NCBI GenBank assembly: GCA_946999025.1
Contig: CAMQBP010000041.1
Location: forward strand, 1 to 12,517
DNA length: 12,517 bases
Direction of reading: 5' to 3'
Source: an uncultured Prevotella sp.
GTDB lineage: Bacteria > Bacteroidota > Bacteroidia > Bacteroidales > Bacteroidaceae
The position numbers and the translations under genes were made by a program. Under the pieces are notes generated by a model. The model was not told the origin of the DNA and ran no database searches. It was given only the letters and a program-made list of their open reading frames with translations. Numbering within the stretch: the first letter of the stretch is position 1; each line of letters begins with the position of its first letter. Of this stretch, positions 7,646-12,517 are shown one piece after another.

Positions 7646-8065
7646 TTATTTGTTCTTCAGCAAGTCACGAATCTCGGTCAAGAGTTTCTCTTCTGCTGTT
7701 GGTTCAGGTTTTGCGGGTGCAGGTTCTTCTTCTTTCTTCTTCACAATTTTCATGACTGCTTTGACGAGCAAGAACACACAGAAGGCGATAATCAGGAAAT
7801 CTACTGTCTGCTGAATAAAGTTGCCATAGTTCACCGTTACGGCTTCCATAGTCTTGCCATCTTCTGAAAGTTTCTCACCAAGTGTGCAACTCAAATCTGT
7901 AAAGTTGACACCGCCTAACAGAAAACCAATGGGAGGCATGATAATATCATTCACGAGGGATGTAACAATTTTGCCGAAGGCACCTCCGACGATCACACCG
8001 ACAGCCATGTCTACTACATTGCCACGCATGGCAAATGCTTTAAACTCATTTAAAAACTTCTTCAT
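7646..8065 (-). CDS. mscL: Large-conductance mechanosensitive channel MscL
   Basis: A 139-residue inner-membrane channel, a pentamer that opens under high membrane tension to release solutes during hypo-osmotic shock. It has the classic layout. The amphipathic N-terminal helix MKKFLNEFKAFAMRGNVVDMA leads into TM1 with the glycine-rich VGVIVGGAFGKIV pore lining (about 22-34) and NDIIMPPIGFLLGG. A periplasmic loop follows (about 54-78), then TM2 with NYGNFIQQTVDFLIIAFCVFLLVKA (about 79-103). A charged linker (KKKEEEPAPAKPEP) precedes the C-terminal bundle helix EEKLLTEIRDLLKNK. Length is normal. It is a single gene converging on the SIMPL gene and divergent from gapA. Confidence 0.97.
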   Translation of the reverse strand: MKKFLNEFKAFAMRGNVVDMAVGVIVGGAFGKIVTSLVNDIIMPPIGFLLGGVNFTDLSCTLGEKLSEDGKTMEAVTVNYGNFIQQTVDFLIIAFCVFLLVKAVMKIVKKKEEEPAPAKPEPTAEEKLLTEIRDLLKNK

Positions 8066-8198
8066 ACTTATCTTTTTTTTATAGTAATAATCGATATTTT
8101 GTCATGTAGACTTGTCATTGTTCTTTCTCAATAAATATATTCTGTAAAGTTATCGAATAACAAGGCTTTTTTATATTATTTAATACATGAATCACATG

Positions 8199-8206
8199 CA
8201 AATATA
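8199..8206 (-). promoter_or_regulatory. Candidate -7 box for mscL
   Basis: On the minus strand this reads TATATTTG, an exact TAnnTTTG match. TTTG on the same strand at 8231-8234 is 24 bases upstream, longer than the usual 19-21, so the promoter may be weak. A looser box, TAACTTTA at 8145-8152, lies closer to the gene. Confidence 0.45.
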
Positions 8207-8218
8207 GAAAATAAATTG

Positions 8219-8226
8219 TAACTTTG
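8219..8226 (+). promoter_or_regulatory. -7 box for gapA
   Basis: TAACTTTG matches TAnnTTTG exactly. The -33 half is imperfect: ATG at 8196-8198, with 20 bases between. Transcription would begin near 8231-8234, leaving a leader of about 130 bases before the ATG. Confidence 0.6.
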
Positions 8227-8364
8227 CATACAAATAAAGGATAATTGTTACATGATGTTCGCTTTTTTCGTTGTTTCATGACTCGATGAGAGATTCTGTC
8301 ATCAGGATGGCAATCATTTCTATGATATATATTTTAACCCTTTAATAAATAAACTAAAAGTAAA

Positions 8365-9384
8365 ATGATTAAAATTGGTATTAACGGTTTTGGCCGTATC
8401 GGTCGTTTCGTTTTCCGTGCTTCTTTGGAAGAAGCTAATGCAAAAGACGTAGTAGTTGTAGGTATTAACGACCTTTGCCCAGTTGATTACTTGGCATACA
8501 TGCTGAAATATGACACCATGCACGGTCAGTTCAAGGGCACAATCGAGTGCAACGTTGAGAAATCTGAACTGATTGTTAACGGTAATAAGATTCGTGTGAC
8601 TGCAGAACGCAACCCTGCTGACTTGAAGTGGGATGAGATTGGAGCAGAATATGTTGTTGAGTCAACAGGCTTGTTCTTGACAAAAGAGAAATCACAGGCT
8701 CACATCCAGGCTGGTGCCAAATATGTTGTAATGTCTGCTCCTTCTAAGGACGACACTCCAATGTTTGTTTGCGGTGTAAACCACGACAAGTATCAGAAGG
8801 GTACACAGTTCGTATCTAACGCTTCTTGCACCACCAACTGCTTGGCTCCTATCGCTAAGGTGTTGAACGACAAGTTTGGTATCACCGATGGTTTGATGAC
8901 CACTGTGCACTCTACTACCGCAACACAGAAGACTGTTGACGGTCCTTCCATGAAGGATTGGCGTGGTGGTCGTGCCGCTTCTGGCAACATCATTCCTTCT
9001 TCTACAGGTGCTGCAAAGGCTGTAGGTAAGGTGATTCCTGAGTTGAACGGCAAGTTGACAGGTATGTCAATGCGTGTTCCTACTTTGGATGTTTCTGTTG
9101 TTGACTTGACCGTTAACTTGGCTAAGCCAGCTTCATACGAGGAAATTTGCAAGGCTATGAAGGACGCTTCTGAGGGCGAACTGAAGGGTATTCTTGGTTA
9201 CACCGATGAGGCTGTTGTTTCTTCTGACTTCTTGGGCGACCCACGTACCTCCATCTTTGACGCTAAGGCAGGTATCGCTTTGACAGACACCTTCGTAAAG
9301 GTTGTGTCTTGGTACGATAACGAAATTGGTTACTCACACAAGGTTGTTGAGTTGATCAAGCACATGGCAAAGGTTAATGGCTAA
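8365..9384 (+). CDS. gapA: Glyceraldehyde-3-phosphate dehydrogenase, type I
   Basis: A 339-residue cytosolic tetrameric glycolytic enzyme that oxidises glyceraldehyde-3-phosphate to 1,3-bisphosphoglycerate with NAD+. The Rossmann motif GINGFGRIGR is at 5-14. N35-D36 in VVGINDL suggest NAD rather than NADP preference. The active-site stretch SNASCTTNC places the catalytic cysteine at 155, with the general-base histidine at 182 (TTVHSTTATQ). The substrate-binding GNIIPSSTGAAKAVGKV (207-223) and the C-terminal WYDNEIGYSHKVV (316-328) are intact. Codon use differs from neighbours, with repeated GTT, TCT, AAG and GAA choices, as expected for a very highly expressed gene. It has its own promoter and a strong terminator, so it is a single-gene unit. 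Confidence 0.98.
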   Translation: MIKIGINGFGRIGRFVFRASLEEANAKDVVVVGINDLCPVDYLAYMLKYDTMHGQFKGTIECNVEKSELIVNGNKIRVTAERNPADLKWDEIGAEYVVESTGLFLTKEKSQAHIQAGAKYVVMSAPSKDDTPMFVCGVNHDKYQKGTQFVSNASCTTNCLAPIAKVLNDKFGITDGLMTTVHSTTATQKTVDGPSMKDWRGGRAASGNIIPSSTGAAKAVGKVIPELNGKLTGMSMRVPTLDVSVVDLTVNLAKPASYEEICKAMKDASEGELKGILGYTDEAVVSSDFLGDPRTSIFDAKAGIALTDTFVKVVSWYDNEIGYSHKVVELIKHMAKVNG

Positions 9385-9410
9385 TCAAAATTAGTCGTTT
9401 AACGATAAAT

Positions 9411-9444
9411 AAGCCGTTCGAAACATCTCGAACGGCTTTTTTTT
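9411..9444 (+). terminator. Intrinsic terminator of gapA
   Basis: A 9-bp GC-rich perfect stem (GCCGTTCGA at 9413-9421, TCGAACGGC at 9428-9436) with a 6-base loop is followed directly by eight T residues (9437-9444). AA before and TT after can extend the stem by two pairs. It begins 27 bases past the gapA stop. Confidence 0.95.
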
Positions 9445-9446
9445 AT

Positions 9447-9454
9447 TATATTTG
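9447..9454 (+). promoter_or_regulatory. -7 promoter box for miaA
   Basis: TATATTTG matches TAnnTTTG and lies directly after the gapA terminator T-run. Its -33 region would fall inside the terminator hairpin, and no TTTG is present there. Transcription would start near 9458-9462, only a few bases before the ATG at 9465. Confidence 0.5.
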
Positions 9455-9464
9455 TCGCGTGAAG

Positions 9465-10379
9465 ATGTTAACAATCTTAGGTCCAACGGCCAGTGGGAAA
9501 ACGGCATTTGCAGCCCATCTTGCAGCCGATATCGGTGCTGAAATTATCAGCGCCGACAGCCGACAGGTGTATCGAGGGATGGATATCGGTACAGGCAAAG
9601 ACCTCTCTGACTATGTCGTTCACAAGCAAATTCCCTACCATTTGATTGACATTGTAGATGCTGGAGAGAAGTACAATCTGTTCCGGTATCAGCAAGATTT
9701 TCATACAGCATACGAGGATGTCGTTTCCAGAGGCATCATTCCCATCCTCTGTGGCGGTACCGGTCTGTACATAGAAGCCGTGTTGAAAGGTTATGCGCTG
9801 TCGCCCGTGCCACAGAATGAGCAGTTGAGGCAGCAGCTTAGCGATAAGTCTTTGGCCGAGTTGACGGACATCCTGGTTGATTTGAAGCAGAAAAACCATT
9901 CGGTGATGCACAATCAATCTGACGTGGATACAGCGCAGCGCGCCATCAGGGCCATTGAGATTGAAACCCATCTGTTGCAGCATCCCATGCCCGATCGCGC
10001 GTTGCCACCCATTGATGCATGCATCATTGGGCTGAACATTGACAGGGAAGAACGACGAAAAAAGATTACCGACAGACTGAAGCATCGTTTGGAAAACGGT
10101 ATGATTGAGGAGATTCAAGGACTGTTGGCAGCAGGTATACCGCCTGAAAATCTGATCTATTATGGATTGGAATATAAGTATGTGACCGAGCATGTCATTG
10201 GAAAAACTACCTACGACGAGATGTTTCAGCAACTCGAAATCGCCATCCATCAGTTTGCCAAGCGGCAAATGACCTGGTTCAGAGGGATGGAACGCAGAGG
10301 GTTCGTCATCCATTGGATTGACGCGACGCTGCCCATGGAAGAAAAAATAACAAGAACGAAAGAGATATATGGCTATTGA
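9465..10379 (+). CDS. miaA: tRNA dimethylallyltransferase, divergent MiaA type
   Basis: A 304-residue enzyme that transfers a dimethylallyl group to N6 of A37 in tRNAs reading UNN codons. Residues are numbered from the GTG at 9459. Visible are the P-loop GPTASGKT (8-15), DSRQVYRGMDIGTG (33-46), CGGTGLYIEAVLKG (98-111), DVDTAQRAIRAIEI (155-168) and the C-terminal FAKRQMTWFRGMER (266-279). Several signatures differ from the classical enzyme: GTGKD replaces GTAKP, IPYHLID replaces the double-histidine HHLID, and YYGLEYKYV stands where IGYKE is usual. Bacteroides genomes often carry two MiaA genes; this resembles the non-classical one, so a second copy may exist elsewhere. I prefer ATG 9465 over GTG 9459 because the predicted transcript starts at about 9460. 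The stop overlaps the next gene. Confidence 0.88.
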   Translation: MLTILGPTASGKTAFAAHLAADIGAEIISADSRQVYRGMDIGTGKDLSDYVVHKQIPYHLIDIVDAGEKYNLFRYQQDFHTAYEDVVSRGIIPILCGGTGLYIEAVLKGYALSPVPQNEQLRQQLSDKSLAELTDILVDLKQKNHSVMHNQSDVDTAQRAIRAIEIETHLLQHPMPDRALPPIDACIIGLNIDREERRKKITDRLKHRLENGMIEEIQGLLAAGIPPENLIYYGLEYKYVTEHVIGKTTYDEMFQQLEIAIHQFAKRQMTWFRGMERRGFVIHWIDATLPMEEKITRTKEIYGY

Positions 10380-11304
10380 CAACAAACGGTGGGGAATTGT
10401 TTACTGCCCCAAGAGTAACGCTTTAAGACCCCAAAAATATTGGGAGCGCATCGAAAGAAGCCTCCAGGCCAATGGGGTGGAGTACGACTATGTGCAAAGC
10501 GAGAATTCCGCAAGCGTGAGTCGCTTGGTCAAGATGTTCATCAATACAGGCTATAAGACGATTGTCATCGTAGGCGGTGACTCGGCTCTCAATGACACTG
10601 TAAACTGTATGATGCAGACTGATTCACAGTTGCGTGGTGAGATTTCCCTGGGACTCATCCCCAATGGACTGATGAACGATTTTGCTCATTTCTGGAACAT
10701 GCGGGAAGGTGAGGAAGAACATATCATCAAAGCGTTGAAAAAACGCCGTGTCAAGAAACTGGATTTGGGTTGCATGCGATACACCAACAAGGATGGTGAG
10801 GCCTGCAGGCGCTATTTCTTGAATTGCGTGAACATAGGCTTCATAGCAGCCATCATGAACCTGCGCCGCAAAACGCGCCGCTTATTTGGTTCGCGAACGT
10901 TGTCGTTCTTTTTTTCTTTCGCCTTGTTAATCTTCCAACGACTGGATTATAAAATGCATCTCAAGATTAATACCGATATCATTAAGCGTAAGGTGATGAC
11001 GGTGTGCGTGGGCAACTCGCTGGGGTATGGCCAAACGCCAAATGCCGTTCCCTACAACGGTCAGTTGGATGTTTCTTTGGTCTACCATCCCGAAATGACC
11101 CAGCTTTTCGAAGGTATCTACTTGTTCTTGCGGGGTAAGTTCCTCAATCACAAGAGCGTACACCCTTATCGTACTAAAAAAGTGGAAGTGTTTGCGGCGG
11201 AACATGCCATGGTGGGTATTGATGGCCGACTGATGAAGACGCCAGTTGGAAAATTCACATTGTCGATAGAACCAGAAGTCATCAGTTTCTTGTTGCCCGA
11301 CTAA
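10369..11304 (+). CDS. Diacylglycerol-kinase-family lipid kinase
   Basis: A 311-residue protein of the DAGK catalytic (YegS/DgkB-like) family, soluble or membrane-associated kinases that phosphorylate a lipid hydroxyl with ATP. The nucleotide-binding half is at about 8-135 and the beta-sandwich half at about 150-305. The signature GGDGT(L/I)N appears as GGDSALND (69-76), and the usual P-L-G-T-x-N-D-F appears as IPNGLMNDFA (97-106). The late VGIDGR (282-287) corresponds to the family's DGE/DG region. The fold assignment is good, but the glycine-to-serine and threonine changes at the ATP site make activity and substrate uncertain. The ATG lies inside the last codons of miaA (11-base overlap, different frame), so the two are co-transcribed and probably translationally coupled. 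Confidence 0.85.
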   Translation: MAIDNKRWGIVYCPKSNALRPQKYWERIERSLQANGVEYDYVQSENSASVSRLVKMFINTGYKTIVIVGGDSALNDTVNCMMQTDSQLRGEISLGLIPNGLMNDFAHFWNMREGEEEHIIKALKKRRVKKLDLGCMRYTNKDGEACRRYFLNCVNIGFIAAIMNLRRKTRRLFGSRTLSFFFSFALLIFQRLDYKMHLKINTDIIKRKVMTVCVGNSLGYGQTPNAVPYNGQLDVSLVYHPEMTQLFEGIYLFLRGKFLNHKSVHPYRTKKVEVFAAEHAMVGIDGRLMKTPVGKFTLSIEPEVISFLLPD

Positions 11305-11353
11305 TCTTTTCTCTTCTTTTTGCTGTCGCGATTCAAGTCCTTTGCGTTTCAGT

Positions 11354-11441
11354 TCCAAACCCATTGAGTTTGGCCTCTAAACGCATTGACTTTAACCTCC
11401 AAACCCATTGACTTTGGCCACCAAACCCATTGAGTTTTGTT
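11354..11441. repeat. Four tandem 22-bp near-palindromic repeats
   Basis: Units start at 11354, 11376, 11398 and 11420 with no bases between them. The 19-base core of unit 1, CCAAACCCATTGAGTTTGG (11355-11373), is a dyad with eight of nine pairs matched. Units 3 and 4 each lose one further pair. Unit 2 is more diverged, but changes C to T and G to A on opposite arms so one pair is kept. The preceding 22 bases (11332-11353) match the consensus at 13 of 22 positions and may be a decayed fifth copy. The period is not a multiple of three, so the array is not coding. There are no unique spacers, so it is not CRISPR. Confidence 0.9.
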
Positions 11442-11443
11442 TA

Positions 11444-11467
11444 CCAGCGTTCACTGAACTGGTTTTT
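11444..11467 (+). terminator. Possible terminator after the lipid kinase gene
   Basis: CCA/TGG and GTTCA/TGAAC arms, separated by a two-base internal bulge, form a small hairpin at 11444-11462 followed by TTTTT (11463-11467). It is modest in strength and lies 140 bases past the stop codon, directly after the repeat array. It is the best terminator candidate for the miaA-lipid kinase operon. Confidence 0.4.
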
Positions 11468-11657
11468 GGGCGTTACATCCGTCTTCATGCCAGTATCGAC
11501 ATAGGTTTTTTACCAGCTATGTTTTGGGGAAACCCATGCTTGTGAACGATGCTGGAACCACGTTGCCTACTAACATCGACAGACAAGACAGAAAACTACA
11601 TTTGTAGCTCATCCACGGCGAAATAAGATGGATTTTACAAATAAAGTTCGCTTTTAT

Positions 11658-11688
11658 TTTGCTTTCAATTGAAAAATGACTAACTTTG
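11658..11688 (+). promoter_or_regulatory. Promoter for the glycogen debranching gene
   Basis: TTTG (11658-11661), exactly 19 bases, then TAACTTTG (11681-11688): a near-perfect Bacteroidetes promoter. Transcription would start near 11692-11696, leaving a leader of roughly 80 bases. The 10-bp palindrome ATAGGCCTAT (11764-11773) in that leader runs into the start codon. Confidence 0.8.
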
Positions 11689-11771
11689 AATGCGCCGTCA
11701 AACACGCTGGAAAGTTGCTTGCTGCGGCCGTTAAATCTATTAACAGACCAATATTATACCTTAATAGGCCT

Positions 11772-12517
11772 ATGAGCTATCTTAAATTTGAACGGGCTTT
11801 CATGACTAATTTGGAGGAATCTCTCCAGAGAGAATTGCTGCGTACCAATCGGTCGGGAGCCTATTCCTGTTCCACCATTGTGGATTGCAACACCCGCAAG
11901 TATCACGGTTTGTTGGTTGTTCCCGTCCCCGAACTCGACGATGATAATCATGTGTTGTTGTCGTCGCTGGATGTAACGGTCATCCAACATGGCGCAGCCT
12001 TCAACCTGGGTTTGCACAAATATCAGGGCGATCATTTCAGTCCGAATGGACACAAATATATTCGTGAGTTCAATTGTGACAAAGTTCCTACGACCATCTA
12101 TCGGGTAGGTGGGGTGTTGTTGAAGAAAGAGGTGGTTTTCCAACACTACGAAGACCGAATTTTGATATGCTATACGCTGCTGGATGCACACTCTGAAACC
12201 ACTTTGCGTTTCAAACCTTTCTTGGCATTCAGGAGCGTTCGACAGTTCACGCACGAAAATGCGACGGCCAGCAGAGACTTTGCGCAAGTGGACAAGGGCA
12301 TCAAGACATGTATGTACCCTGGTTATCCCGAGCTGTACATGCAGTTCTCTAAAGACAATGAGTTTGTGTTCCAGCCCGATTGGTATCGTGGGGTAGAGTA
12401 TCCTAAAGAACGTGAGCGTGGCTATGCGTCCAATGAAGATCTCTATGTGCCCGGATATTTCGAGCTGAACATCAAGAAAGGAGAGCGGGTCGTGTTCTCG
12501 GCATCTACCTCTTCCTG
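11772..12517 (+). CDS. Glycogen debranching enzyme, N-terminal part (runs off edge)
   Basis: An open frame of 248 complete codons that continues past the right edge, so neither its stop nor its catalytic domain is seen. It begins MSYLKFERAFMTNLEESLQRELLRTNRSGAY and carries NTRKYHGLLV (40-49), LDDDNHVLLSSLD and FNLGLHKYQGDHFSPNGH. These are typical of the N-terminal sugar-binding domain of bacterial amylo-alpha-1,6-glucosidase (GDE_N type). The family removes alpha-1,6 branch stubs from glycogen so the chains can be degraded; the catalytic (alpha/alpha)6 domain would lie downstream. The ATG is preceded by a well-formed promoter and has no Shine-Dalgarno sequence. In Bacteroidetes this gene is commonly followed by a glycosyltransferase and a GH57 amylase, which cannot be checked here. 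Confidence 0.88.
   Translation, partial: MSYLKFERAFMTNLEESLQRELLRTNRSGAYSCSTIVDCNTRKYHGLLVVPVPELDDDNHVLLSSLDVTVIQHGAAFNLGLHKYQGDHFSPNGHKYIREFNCDKVPTTIYRVGGVLLKKEVVFQHYEDRILICYTLLDAHSETTLRFKPFLAFRSVRQFTHENATASRDFAQVDKGIKTCMYPGYPELYMQFSKDNEFVFQPDWYRGVEYPKERERGYASNEDLYVPGYFELNIKKGERVVFSASTSS

Larger units (their letters stand above)
8066..8364. other. Intergenic region between mscL and gapA
   Basis: About 300 AT-rich bases separating two divergent genes. The middle holds two promoter boxes in opposite directions (8199-8206 leftward, 8219-8226 rightward). Each gene is left with an untranslated leader of roughly 125-135 bases. No open frame or strong hairpin was found in either leader. Confidence 0.6.
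11305..11771. other. Intergenic region with repeat array and promoter
   Basis: A 467-base gene-free stretch. In order it holds a T-rich tract just past the lipid kinase stop, four 22-bp near-palindromic repeats (11354-11441), a small hairpin with five T residues (11444-11467), and a 6-bp stem ACATAG/CTATGT (11499-11504/11517-11522) followed by four T residues counting the last base of the stem. It ends with a strong promoter (11658-11688) and an 80-base leader. No open frame on either strand looks coding. Confidence 0.7.

Noticed and set aside
9477..10385. A 302-codon open frame on the minus strand covering almost all of miaA
   Set aside because: Despite its length it has no recognisable motif, and its composition is that of a reverse-complement shadow (rich in H, C and Q). 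The plus-strand frame carries every MiaA signature.
11354..11441. CRISPR array
   Set aside because: The repeats are contiguous with no unique spacers between them, and no cas gene is nearby.
11639..11660. A-T hairpin with a TTCG loop just upstream of the glycogen promoter
   Set aside because: The stem is AT-only with a bulge, overlaps the -33 element, and no transcript is known to end there. Low complexity explains it.
11754..12287. A 177-codon minus-strand frame at the right end
   Set aside because: It is antisense to the glycogen debranching frame, which has a matching promoter and family motifs.
1..12517. Mobile element, phage, toxin-antitoxin or defence genes
   Set aside because: Every sizeable gene belongs to a housekeeping or envelope family. 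No transposase, integrase, terminal repeat with target duplication, or toxin-like small gene pair was seen.

Overview
The window looks like ordinary chromosomal core sequence from a Bacteroidales bacterium, most likely Prevotella or a close relative. Three things point there. Several genes have the Bacteroidetes-type promoter (TAnnTTTG near -7, with TTTG about 19 bases upstream in the best cases). Start codons are preceded by A-rich leaders rather than Shine-Dalgarno sequences. The gene families fit: an OPT transporter, paired small deoxynucleoside kinases, a divergent MiaA, and a Bacteroidetes-style glycogen debranching enzyme. No tRNA, rRNA, insertion sequence, phage gene or CRISPR array was found.

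Layout. Positions 1-500 hold no convincing gene but are rich in inverted repeats, including a 60-base hairpin and a terminator-like hairpin for the next gene. An OPT-family transporter runs leftward (501-2501), divergent from dnaB (2702-4207). A secreted or lipid-anchored-looking protein with five exact 34-residue TPR units follows dnaB (4275-5015). Two paralogous deoxynucleoside kinases (5087-5713 and 5780-6403) form a leftward two-gene operon with a near-consensus promoter. A membrane-anchored SIMPL-domain protein (6764-7465) points right and converges on mscL (7646-8065, leftward). gapA (8365-9384) points right, ends in a textbook intrinsic terminator, and is followed at once by miaA (9465-10379). 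miaA overlaps a diacylglycerol-kinase-family lipid kinase (10369-11304) by 11 bases. A 467-base intergenic stretch then carries a four-copy, 22-bp array of near-palindromes and a near-perfect promoter for a glycogen debranching enzyme that starts at 11772 and runs off the right edge.

How the genes relate. They are mostly independent housekeeping functions: replication (DnaB), dNTP salvage (the kinase pair), glycolysis (GapA), tRNA modification (MiaA), lipid phosphorylation, osmotic protection (MscL), peptide uptake (OPT) and glycogen use. I see no defence island, biosynthetic cluster or new multigene system. The items most worth a second look are the 22-bp dyad array at 11354-11441, the 60-base hairpin at 325-384, the tandem kinase pair, the altered signature motifs of MiaA and the lipid kinase, and the interleaved mscL/gapA promoters. 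Start sites for the OPT, SIMPL and miaA genes were moved inward because the longer forms would begin inside or too close to the predicted promoter.
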